From Pseudomonadota bacterium (GTDB taxonomy: Bacteria > Pseudomonadota > Gammaproteobacteria > Halothiobacillales > Halothiobacillaceae), in contig JAJYPA010000039.1 of NCBI GenBank assembly GCA_021795795.1, forward strand, positions 1 to 32,106: a stretch of DNA of 32,106 nt, read 5' to 3'. The position numbers were made by a program, and so were the translations under genes. The notes under the pieces are model-generated. The model was not told the origin of the DNA. It did no database searches and saw only the letters and a program-made list of their open reading frames with translations. Of the stretch, positions 25,073 through 32,106 are shown piece after piece. The first letter of the stretch is position 1. Each line of letters begins with the position of its first letter.

Positions 25073-26335
25073 TCATTTGCCGGTCGGCTGGGTATCTTCA
25101 TCCAGATCGTCCAGATAAATCATCTCGCCAGCCTGTCGAATGGCCACCGGGGTCAGATGCGTACCGGGACAGGGGCCGCCCGTACACGCCCCCGTCAGCG
25201 GTTCGAAATACGCATTGTGGAGTGTACAACGCAATGACAAACCATCGGACAAGCCATCTGATTTATCGGCCAGATAGCCGCGAATGCCCTTTGCTAGGGG
25301 TGAGCCATTGTGCGGGCACACATTGCGGTACGCACGGATCGTGCGATGGTCTCGAACCACGATGACGCTGGGCACTCCATTGACCGGTTGCGCACCCATG
25401 GCGTCCTCTGGGCCCAGGTCATCCAGATGGCAGAGCGGTTGGTTGCGGGCATCCGGATCTTCCGCCAACCCATCGAAGCCGAGTTGCTGGATTTTCCGCT
25501 CCGCCAACCGCACACCAAAGGTAACGGCCTCATGCCAATCGACGCCCGCTTGATTCGCCCGGGCATGAATGACACCGGCAATCAGCGTATCGCCAGCACC
25601 GATGCTGTCGACCACGCTCGGCACGGGCTGTGCGGGCACAAGCTGAACGGGATCGTTCAATGATTCCTTCAGATAGGCGCCGGTCGCACCCCAACCCAGT
25701 ACCAGCACCGCCTGTGGCGCCCATTGATGCGCCGCATTCAAGAAAGCTTCCGGGTCCACAAATCCCCGTTGTTCCGCAAAGGCACGCGAAAAGAAGACCA
25801 CATCGGGAAAAGGGAACAACTGATCGAGGTAGGGACGCTCTTTTTCCACCTCAAGGGAAAGCATCTTCGTGCCCGCCGCTCCGCGCGCCATCGCCAGCAT
25901 GGCCGCCGTATCCATGCAATGACGACCTTCGAAATGCAGCCAGTCGAACGGCGCAAGGTCAATCTTGAGGAAGGCGTTGAGATCAAATTCGGGCAAATCG
26001 CGGTAATGGACGATGGTTCGGCTGCCATTCTGGCGATTCAGGGTGATGTATGAGGTGGGCGCATGCCCAAACCCCAGAACCTGAGCGGGACTCAGGTCGA
26101 TACCGCGTTGCGCCAGTTTTTCCTGAATCTGACGACCATCGGCATCCGGAGTCAGCACGGCGGCCAGCGCACAGTCATGGTCGAACTGCCGCAGCACCGT
26201 CAACGTATTGGTGACATTTCCGCCGGTGCGCTGCCGTTGCGCCAGAGCGCGTTGCTCGCTGTCCTCGACCGGATAACCATCGACCTCGTTGATGATGTCC
26301 AGGGTCGCAATGCCAATACCCAGAATCTGTGCCAT
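25073..26335 (-). CDS. Ketohexokinase-like PfkB kinase fused to a Rieske [2Fe-2S] domain
   Basis: Residues 1-290 are a PfkB/ribokinase-family sugar kinase closest in motifs to ketohexokinase: GGNVTNTLTVLRQF, DWLHFEGRHC, SLEVEKERPYLDQLFPFPDV, and the ATP/anion-hole site DSIGAGDT (D249 catalytic). Residues about 310-412 are a Rieske ferredoxin domain with C340-x-H342 and C370-x2-H373 as cluster ligands, followed by the usual TGACTGGPCPGTHL turn. A 12-bp tandem duplication (25236-25259) encodes SDGLSDGL between the ligand pairs, lengthening that loop to 27 residues. Likely a cytoplasmic sugar kinase (ketose to ketose 1-phosphate); why it carries a redox centre is unknown. GGAGG lies about 13 bases before the ATG. 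Confidence 0.88.
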   Translation of the reverse strand: MAQILGIGIATLDIINEVDGYPVEDSEQRALAQRQRTGGNVTNTLTVLRQFDHDCALAAVLTPDADGRQIQEKLAQRGIDLSPAQVLGFGHAPTSYITLNRQNGSRTIVHYRDLPEFDLNAFLKIDLAPFDWLHFEGRHCMDTAAMLAMARGAAGTKMLSLEVEKERPYLDQLFPFPDVVFFSRAFAEQRGFVDPEAFLNAAHQWAPQAVLVLGWGATGAYLKESLNDPVQLVPAQPVPSVVDSIGAGDTLIAGVIHARANQAGVDWHEAVTFGVRLAERKIQQLGFDGLAEDPDARNQPLCHLDDLGPEDAMGAQPVNGVPSVIVVRDHRTIRAYRNVCPHNGSPLAKGIRGYLADKSDGLSDGLSLRCTLHNAYFEPLTGACTGGPCPGTHLTPVAIRQAGEMIYLDDLDEDTQPTGK

Positions 26336-26403
26336 TGTTTAGCTCACTCCTCCGGCAGCGCTGCGAGCAGGGCAAGCGCCGCTTTGTTTCACGGGGTGAG
26401 AGA

Positions 26404-26952
26404 TTATGCCGAACCGGCACGTAGATTGGGCAGTGTTTTTTCTTCGATCCACCAGCGCTCAGCCGTGGCATGCAGCAGCAGACAACCGGAGCCACCATAG
26501 GCGCGTACCTTTCCAGCCGCGCCCGGGTTGAGCACCCAGATCGGCTCGCTGGTATCGATGATGCGATGATGCGTATGACCGTAGACCACGGCCCGGGCCT
26601 CAGGATGGCGCACACGCAGCTTATGGTGCCGTTGATGGGCCGGATTGACCCGATGGCCGTGCTCGACGGCCAGTACGCCTCCGGGCAATCGCAGGGTGGC
26701 TACTTCCGGCAGGGATTCGAGCAGATCAGCCGTACCGATCGGCCATTGTTCGACCGTATCGTTGTTACCGCGAACGGCAATCACATGGCCTGTTTTCGGC
26801 GTCACACGGCGCAAAATATCGGGATTCAAGATATCACCGGCATGCACAATGACATCGCACTGCTGCATGAGTGCAAGGATCGAATTTTCGATGGCACCAT
26901 GCGTATCGGAAATAATTCCGACACAAACCGATGCATGTGATTCAAGGTCCAC
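26404..26952 (-). CDS. YfcE/MJ0936-family metallophosphoesterase
   Basis: The 182-residue protein carries the complete calcineurin-like phosphoesterase motif set: GIISDTHG (Asp, His), VIVHAGDILN (Gly-Asp), AVRGNNDTVE (Gly-Asn-x-Asp), EHGHRVNPAH and VVYGHTHHRI. It should bind two metal ions and hydrolyse phosphodiesters in the cytoplasm; its natural substrate is unknown. It reads in the same direction as the kinase-Rieske gene, which starts 68 bp downstream, so they may share a transcript. Confidence 0.88.
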   Translation of the reverse strand: MDLESHASVCVGIISDTHGAIENSILALMQQCDVIVHAGDILNPDILRRVTPKTGHVIAVRGNNDTVEQWPIGTADLLESLPEVATLRLPGGVLAVEHGHRVNPAHQRHHKLRVRHPEARAVVYGHTHHRIIDTSEPIWVLNPGAAGKVRAYGGSGCLLLHATAERWWIEEKTLPNLRAGSA

Positions 26953-27272
26953 AAAGACTCCCTGATGTTAATGTGCTTTTGCCAAGCGATTTTTTTGGCC
27001 ACCTTTTATGACCCTGCCCGACCGCAGGTGTTCCTTTCAGCGCGTCGACAGGCCAAATGCTCACTCGCGTGATTTGCTCGGCATCAGTCCAGGCACAGGC
27101 TCAATGACAGTATGGTGTGATCGGGAATGTCTGTCATCTACCGTGACTTTTTTATCCACAGCCGACAGAAAAACCACCGCCCCACGCGATATCCGCTCCA
27201 CCGGGGATAACGCGTATGATGACTACCCCACCCACTTTGCGCGTCCGCATCAATCGCCGTCCGGTATGCATC
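26953..27272. other. Intergenic region upstream of rlmJ
   Basis: About 320 bp without a supported gene. It contains one perfect DnaA-box sequence TTATCCACA at 27152-27160 and a weaker TTATCCCCG on the opposite strand near 27203-27211; the number is too small to suggest an origin. The stretch 27216-27272 is open in frame with rlmJ and may be its N-terminal extension. Confidence 0.35.
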
Positions 27273-28154
27273 ATGAATTACCAACATCACTTCCACGCCG
27301 GTAATCATGCCGATGTCTTAAAGCACCTCGTGCTGTTACAGCTCATCGAGCTGATGCAGCAAAAGCCGACCGGATTTTTGTTGCTCGAAACCCATGCCGG
27401 TGCGGGTCTGTACGACCTGCAAGCGTCCGAAGCCCGTCGCAGTGATGAAGCAACTGGCGGTATCGGGCGACTGTTGCAGGCAACGCAAGCCGCCAACACG
27501 GTGCCGGATCTGATTCGGTTTTATCTCGAACAGATCGGACGGTTCGGATCCATTCTTCATTTGAGCCACTACCCCGGTTCCCCTCTGTTGGCTGTCTGTG
27601 TTCTGCGCCCGCAGGATCGCTATATCGGCGTCGAGCTGGTGCCCAAGGTGGCACGGGAATTGAGTCGCAATCTCGCCGAACGTCCCATACAGGCGCAGTG
27701 CATTCACGACCGCAGGGTCATCGCACGGGATGGCGAGGGCCTGGCCGCGCTCAAGGCGGACTTGCCGCCACTGGAACGGCGCGGTCTGATTCTGATCGAT
27801 CCACCCTATGAACAAGCCCAGGAACGCGACGATATCACCGCCGCCTTGCAGGCCGGATTGCAACGGTTTGAAACCGGGGTTTATGCCCTGTGGTACCCGA
27901 TCAAGCAACGCCCCTATCTCGATCGGTGGCTCAACCGGATTGCCAAGAGCACGCCTCGTCCGGTACTGACCATCGAAAACAGTATTTTCCCCGATGAATC
28001 GGGCAACCGGCTCACCGGCTCCGGCCTGTTGATCATCAATCCGCCATGGCAGCTCGATACACTCATGCAACCCGTGCTCGAGTTCGTCAACGACGCGCTC
28101 AAGCAGGATACGGCCGCGCCCAGTGCGATTCGCTGGCTGAATCCGGCTCATTAA
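27273..28154 (+). CDS. rlmJ: 23S rRNA (adenine(2030)-N6)-methyltransferase RlmJ
   Basis: The 293-residue SAM-dependent enzyme methylates A2030 of 23S rRNA. The start MNYQHHFHAGNHADVLKH is the typical RlmJ opening, LLETHAGAGLYDLQ is the SAM-binding motif, and GLILIDPPYEQAQERDD holds the catalytic DPPY. TGVYALWYPIKQR and SGLLIINPPWQLD are further family blocks. I chose ATG 27273 for agreement with the family; an in-frame ATG at 27216 has a better ribosome site (GGGGA at 27203) and would add 19 residues. The next gene, ggt, starts 25 bp after the stop and may be co-transcribed. Confidence 0.93.
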   Translation: MNYQHHFHAGNHADVLKHLVLLQLIELMQQKPTGFLLLETHAGAGLYDLQASEARRSDEATGGIGRLLQATQAANTVPDLIRFYLEQIGRFGSILHLSHYPGSPLLAVCVLRPQDRYIGVELVPKVARELSRNLAERPIQAQCIHDRRVIARDGEGLAALKADLPPLERRGLILIDPPYEQAQERDDITAALQAGLQRFETGVYALWYPIKQRPYLDRWLNRIAKSTPRPVLTIENSIFPDESGNRLTGSGLLIINPPWQLDTLMQPVLEFVNDALKQDTAAPSAIRWLNPAH

Positions 28155-28179
28155 ACGCGTAAAACGCGCAGACATCCCC

Positions 28180-29979
28180 ATGCGTTCAGAAAAAATGCAC
28201 AAGATAATCTCGATATTCATGGCACTCACCCTGCTCTTGGCGATAACGATCGCGCAAGGTGCAACGCCTCAAACAACCAAGGCAGATCCGGCCACGATCG
28301 CCCAACAAGCATTGGACGCCACCGCACCGGCAACCGCACGTGCCCAGTTGGCCGCTGCCAAACCGGTGTTGGCAAAACAGGCAATGGTCGTGACCGCACA
28401 GCATCTGGCAACGCAGGTCGGCGTCGATACCCTCAAGCAAGGCGGCAATGCCGTCGATGCTGCTGTGGCCGTGGGCTATGCGCTGGCGGTGGTGCATCCG
28501 TGCTGCGGCAACATCGGTGGCGGCGGCTTCATGGTGCTGCATCTGGCCGAAGGCAAAACGGTGTTTCTCGATTTCCGCGAAAAGGCGCCGCTCAAGGCCA
28601 CGCCCACCCTGTTTCAGGATGCCGAAGGCAACGTCGTCAAAGGCCGCAGCACCGACACCTATCTGGGCGTGGGCGTACCGGGTACCGTGATGGGGTTGAA
28701 CACCGCGCTGGCAACCTACGGCAGCATGAGTCGCAAACAGGTCATGGCACCGGCCATCAAACTCGCGCGCGATGGCTTTGTGCTCACGGCAGGCGATGTC
28801 AAGATTCTGCACACGCGCAGCGCAGACTTCGCCAAATACCCCAACGTCGCGAATATCTTCCTCAACCAGGGCAAGCCTTATGAAGTCGGTGACCGGTTGA
28901 TTCAGCCCCAATTGGCGCACACGCTGGAACTCATATCGAAAGAGGGCGGCCAGGCCTTTTATCAGGGACCCATTGCCCAAGCGGTGGTCAAGGCCAGCGA
29001 GGAAAACGGCGGACTGCTGGGCATGAAGGATTTTGCCGACTACACGGTCAATTGGGAAAAGCCCATCTCCTGCGGGTATCGCGGATACACGATCATGTCC
29101 GCGCCACCCCCGAGTTCCGGCGGCACCACCATCTGCCAGATTCTGCAAATGATCGAGCCTTACCCCATGCAGCAGTGGGGCTACGGCTCGGTGAATGCCA
29201 TTCACTATCTGGTCGAAGCCGAACGCCGCGCCTTTGCTGACCGCAACACCTATCTCGGCGATCCGGCATTCGTGGATAACCCCATACCAAAGCTGCTCTC
29301 AGCAAAGCACATTGCCAAAATGCGCACCAGCATCGAACCGGACAAGGCCACGCCATCGAGCGAGATCAAGGGCAGTCTGGGCGCGGATGAAGGCCAGCAC
29401 ACCACGCATTACTCAATCGTCGATGCCAAGGGCAATGCGGTCAGCATCACCTTCACCATCAACTACCTGTTCGGTCTGGGTCAGATTGCGGGTGACACCG
29501 GCTTTTTCCTCAATAATGAAATGGATGATTTCACGGCCAAGCCCGGCGTACCCAACAGCTTCGGATTGGTGCAAGGACGGGTCAATCAGATCGAACCGGG
29601 CAAGCGGCCCTTGAGCTCCATGTCGCCGACCATCGTGCTGAAAGACGGCAAATTGTTCATGGTTACCGGCAGCCCCGGTGGTTCGACCATCATTTCCACC
29701 ACCCTCGAAAGCATCCTCAACGTGGTCGATTTCGGCATGAACATGCAGCAGGCCGTCGATGCGCCACGTGTGCATCATCAGTGGTATCCCGATGTGATAT
29801 TCATCGAACCGGGGTTACTCACGCCACACACACGAGCCGCGCTAACCAAGATGGGCTACGCCTTCAAGGAAATGCCGTCCTGGGGCGCGGACGAAGCCAT
29901 TCTCGTCAACCAGAACACCGGCACGCTCGAAGGCGCCAACGACCGCAGGCGCCCCGCAGGATTGGCCGCCGGTTACTGA
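28180..29979 (+). CDS. ggt: Gamma-glutamyltransferase (glutathione hydrolase)
   Basis: The 599-residue precursor has a signal peptide (HKIISIFMALTLLLAITIAQ, cleavage after QGA), so the enzyme is periplasmic. It is expected to cleave itself before T408 in EGQHTTHYSIVD, giving large and small subunits with Thr as the nucleophile. Substrate-site blocks are LDFREKAP (Arg), NNEMDDF, KRPLSSMSPTIV and TGSPGGSTIISTTL. It hydrolyses the gamma-glutamyl bond of glutathione, recycling Glu and Cys-Gly. Residues 30-60 form an Ala/Thr-rich extension. The start could also be ATG 28195, which removes five residues. No terminator was found directly after the stop. Confidence 0.95.
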   Translation: MRSEKMHKIISIFMALTLLLAITIAQGATPQTTKADPATIAQQALDATAPATARAQLAAAKPVLAKQAMVVTAQHLATQVGVDTLKQGGNAVDAAVAVGYALAVVHPCCGNIGGGGFMVLHLAEGKTVFLDFREKAPLKATPTLFQDAEGNVVKGRSTDTYLGVGVPGTVMGLNTALATYGSMSRKQVMAPAIKLARDGFVLTAGDVKILHTRSADFAKYPNVANIFLNQGKPYEVGDRLIQPQLAHTLELISKEGGQAFYQGPIAQAVVKASEENGGLLGMKDFADYTVNWEKPISCGYRGYTIMSAPPPSSGGTTICQILQMIEPYPMQQWGYGSVNAIHYLVEAERRAFADRNTYLGDPAFVDNPIPKLLSAKHIAKMRTSIEPDKATPSSEIKGSLGADEGQHTTHYSIVDAKGNAVSITFTINYLFGLGQIAGDTGFFLNNEMDDFTAKPGVPNSFGLVQGRVNQIEPGKRPLSSMSPTIVLKDGKLFMVTGSPGGSTIISTTLESILNVVDFGMNMQQAVDAPRVHHQWYPDVIFIEPGLLTPHTRAALTKMGYAFKEMPSWGADEAILVNQNTGTLEGANDRRRPAGLAAGY

Positions 29980-30008
29980 TGATCTCGAAGTTCGGGTCGC
30001 CGGATCAA

Positions 30009-30034
30009 CAAAAAAGCCATTGCTTCCAATGGCT
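30009..30034 (-). terminator. Rho-independent terminator on the minus strand
   Basis: Read on the minus strand, AGCCATTG pairs with CAATGGCT around GAAG and is followed by six T residues. It faces transcripts coming from ssb, whose stop codon lies 248 bp upstream. Confidence 0.7.
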
Positions 30035-30112
30035 CGAATATTATTTGCAACATATTTTCCATGAGGATTCTCTGCACAAAGTAGGGCTTTCGAACGCCGG
30101 GTATGATCCGGC

Positions 30113-30216
30113 AAATCCCTCCAACCCCCTTTTTCAAAGGGGGGAACCTGCCTGTTTTTGGATTGCTGCGCCTCCCCCTTTGTAAAAGGGGGTGTGAGGG
30201 GGAGTGAGGGGGATTT
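30113..30216. repeat. G/C-tract imperfect inverted repeat
   Basis: The left arm AAATCCCTCCAACCCCCTTT and the right arm, read on the other strand, AAATCCCCCTCACTCCCCCT with a following CCCCCTTTTACAAAGGGGG form a long imperfect inverted repeat. Each arm also folds alone (CCCCCTTT...AAAGGGGG). Similar runs of this type are dispersed in many bacterial genomes. It lies between ggt and the 3' end of ssb; its function is unknown. Confidence 0.55.
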
Positions 30217-30281
30217 AAGCGGGCTTTTTATTTGTGCAAATTTTCACTTGGTGAAGGTTACACACGAACTCATGGTGTGAC

Positions 30282-30839
30282 TCAAAACGGGATATCATCA
30301 TCCACAAAATTCGGCTCGGATTTGGCCGGGGCGCGCGGTGGCGGTGGCGGGGCGCCATAACTGTCGCGGTTGCCGCTTGACGGGCGCGCAGGTGCTGCGG
30401 CGGTACGACCGGCGCCACGTGCAGGCGGTGTGCTGCTGTAGCCATCGTCTTCATAGTCGCCCGATTCTTGCTGACCGCCGCCGGAGCCACCCGAACCACC
30501 ACGTCCGCCCAGCATTTGCATTTCCGATGCGATAATTTCCGTGGTGTAGCGATCTTGTCCGTCCTGGCCTTGCCATTTGCGGGTTTGCAGACGGCCTTCG
30601 ATGTAGACTTGGCTGCCTTTTTTCAGATACTGGCCGGCGATTTCCGCCAGACGGTTGAAAAATACAATGCGGTGCCACTCGGTGTTTTCCTTCTGTTCAC
30701 CGCTGTCTTTATCTTTCCAGGTCTCGGAAGTGGCGACGGTAATGTTCGTTACCTGCCCGCCGCTCGGCATGTAGCGTACTTCCGGGTCTTTCCCGAGATT
30801 GCCCAGGACAATGACTTTGTTGATTCCACGACTGGCCAT
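30282..30839 (-). CDS. ssb: Single-stranded DNA-binding protein
   Basis: The 185-residue SSB has an N-terminal OB fold ([71 protein letters not shown]), a flexible Gly/Pro/Ala-rich linker (about 112-175) and the acidic tip [11 protein letters not shown] that recruits repair and replication proteins. It is transcribed divergently from uvrA with a 115-bp gap, the arrangement seen in E. coli and relatives. In E. coli the gap holds a LexA site; none was recognised here. Confidence 0.96.
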   Translation of the reverse strand: MASRGINKVIVLGNLGKDPEVRYMPSGGQVTNITVATSETWKDKDSGEQKENTEWHRIVFFNRLAEIAGQYLKKGSQVYIEGRLQTRKWQGQDGQDRYTTEIIASEMQMLGGRGGSGGSGGGQQESGDYEDDGYSSTPPARGAGRTAAAPARPSSGNRDSYGAPPPPPRAPAKSEPNFVDDDIPF

Positions 30840-30954
30840 CCGTATGTTCCTCTTGCGATTACAATGGCGGTGTCCGACAGTTTCGGCAACGCGCTAAAGT
30901 CCGTACTATAAATCACTTGCCCGTTTCATTCACTTTTGACTTTTCTGGATTCCC

Positions 30955-32106
30955 ATGGCCGATCCGTTTATCCGCATTCGCGGCGCACGCACGCACAACC
31001 TGAAGAATATTGATGTCGATCTGCCGCGCGATGCGCTGATTGTGATCACGGGGTTATCCGGTTCGGGCAAGTCATCGTTGGCCTTCGACACGCTGTTTGC
31101 CGAAGGTCAGCGCCGTTATGTGGAATCGCTCTCGGCCTACGCGCGGCAGTTCCTTTCGATGATGGACAAGCCGGATGTGGATCACATCGAAGGGCTTTCG
31201 CCCGCCATTTCGATCGAACAGAAAACCACGTCGCACAATCCGCGCTCGACCGTGGGCACCGTGACGGAAATCTATGATTATCTGCGCTTGCTCTACGCCC
31301 GCGCCGGTATTCCGCGTTGTCCGGAACATGGGGTCGATCTCACCGCGCAAACCGTCTCGCAGATGGTCGATCATGTGCTGGCGCTGCCAGAAGATTCACG
31401 CTGGCTGCTGCTCGCGCCGGTCATCGAGAACCGCAAGGGCGAGCACAACAAACTGTTCGATGAATGGCGGGCACAGGGGTTTTTGCGTGTGCGCATCAAT
31501 GGCACCGTGTATGAAATCGACGATATCCCGCCGCTCGATCCCAAGGGCAAGAACACCATCGAGGTCGTGGTCGATCGCCTCAAAATCCGCCCGGATATCG
31601 GTCTGCGCCTGGCTGAATCGTTCGAAACCGCACTGCGCCTCGCCGATGGTCGTGCCTTTGTCGTCAATATGGATGATGGCACTACCCACACGTTCTCCGC
31701 CAAGCACGCCTGCCCGATCTGCGGCTATGCACTGGCCGAACTCGAACCGCGCCTGTTCTCGTTCAACAACCCCGTCGGCGCCTGCCCGACCTGTGACGGC
31801 CTGGGCGTAAAGCAGTTTTTTGATCCGCAAAAAGTGATCGTGAACCCCGAACTCTCGCTCGCCGCGGGCGCCATTCGCGGCTGGGATCGGCGCAATGTCT
31901 ACTACTACCAGCTCCTGCTCGGGCTATCGAAACACTACGGCTTTGATTTAGACACGGCCTGGCAGGACCTGCCGATCGAGATTCAAAACTCCATTTTGCA
32001 GGGCAGTGGCCGCGAGAAAATCACCTTCACCTACCTCGACCCCAAAGGCAAGGCCAGCACCAAGGATCACCCCTGGGAAGGCGTGCTGCCCAATATGGAT
32101 CGTCGT
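30955..32106 (+). CDS. uvrA: Excinuclease ABC subunit A (5' part, runs off the window)
   Basis: The visible 384 residues are the start of UvrA, the damage-recognition ATPase of nucleotide excision repair. [20 protein letters not shown] and the first Walker A ([20 protein letters not shown]) are canonical, as are [16 protein letters not shown] and [21 protein letters not shown] zinc-binding module follows with [20 protein letters not shown] and CPTCDGLG. The full protein is about 940 residues, so most of it lies beyond the right edge. ATG 30955 is the family start; the ribosome site is weak. Confidence 0.96.
   Translation, partial: MADPFIRIRGARTHNLKNIDVDLPRDALIVITGLSGSGKSSLAFDTLFAEGQRRYVESLSAYARQFLSMMDKPDVDHIEGLSPAISIEQKTTSHNPRSTVGTVTEIYDYLRLLYARAGIPRCPEHGVDLTAQTVSQMVDHVLALPEDSRWLLLAPVIENRKGEHNKLFDEWRAQGFLRVRINGTVYEIDDIPPLDPKGKNTIEVVVDRLKIRPDIGLRLAESFETALRLADGRAFVVNMDDGTTHTFSAKHACPICGYALAELEPRLFSFNNPVGACPTCDGLGVKQFFDPQKVIVNPELSLAAGAIRGWDRRNVYYYQLLLGLSKHYGFDLDTAWQDLPIEIQNSILQGSGREKITFTYLDPKGKASTKDHPWEGVLPNMDRR

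Noticed and set aside
27152..27160. Perfect DnaA box TTATCCACA upstream of rlmJ, suggesting an origin
   Set aside because: A single 9-base match is expected by chance in roughly one of four windows of this size; no box cluster, AT-rich region or dnaA/gidA gene is present.
30840..30954. LexA (SOS) box between ssb and uvrA as in E. coli
   Set aside because: I searched for CTG-N10-CAG and related forms in both strands of the gap and found no match.

Overview
The window reads as a chromosomal stretch of a moderately GC-rich gammaproteobacterium. Supporting this are the ssb/uvrA divergent pair, the gmk-rpoZ-spoT cluster, and gammaproteobacterial-type YfbR, RlmJ, BolA and SlyB-like proteins. The overall flavour (thioredoxin reductase, ferrochelatase, PhoD, a KHK-Rieske fusion, many HD/HDOD/GGDEF proteins) fits a Halothiobacillus/Chromatiales-like organism. 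That genus-level guess is inference only; no rRNA gene is present.

Layout. 1-170: the edge of an ISNCY-type insertion sequence. 274-2648: zinc-free L36 protein, CbpA-type co-chaperone, a decayed TerC-CBS (YoaE/YegH) remnant, and an ExoD-like protein. 2943-5995: a beta-hydroxyacid dehydrogenase (minus), then dgt and yfbR (two HD-type nucleotide phosphohydrolases). 5996-6150: a multi-hairpin MITE. 6162-7336: a two-gene membrane operon resembling the proton-channel halves of transhydrogenase (PntA2/PntB) without nucleotide-binding domains. 7417-11485: trxB (minus), a second kind of MITE, then hemH, a CinA/MoaB-like gene and a HAD-IIA phosphatase. 11491-15472: Tat-exported PhoD (minus) and DegP with a sigma-E-like promoter. 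15841-18875: xthA, terC (minus), a glycine-zipper lipoprotein and a DedA protein. 18882-22079: gmk, rpoZ, spoT. 22216-24942: a decaying minus-strand signalling cluster (HDOD pseudogene, intact bolA, GGDEF-EAL gene split by a MITE). 25073-26952: KHK-Rieske fusion kinase and a YfcE-like phosphoesterase. 27273-29979: rlmJ and ggt. 30282-32106: ssb and, divergently, the start of uvrA.

Most novel material. (1) A family of about 151-bp elements built from consecutive perfect hairpins, with IS5-like GGAAG ends and TTAG (YTAR) target duplications. Two complete copies (5996-6146, 24048-24199), one degenerate copy (about 17551-17702) and one half copy (about 15483-15569) are visible, and the stems are kept although their sequences differ. 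One copy splits a GGDEF-EAL gene; removing it and one TTAG restores the reading frame exactly. (2) A second 194-bp MITE (8484-8677) with 17-bp inverted ends, an AAAC duplication and three internal direct repeats. (3) A ketohexokinase-like PfkB kinase fused to a C-terminal Rieske [2Fe-2S] domain. (4) The orphan transhydrogenase-like membrane pair. (5) An HDOD gene killed by two in-frame stop codons, one apparently at a Trp codon. No CRISPR array, tRNA, rRNA or prophage was seen.
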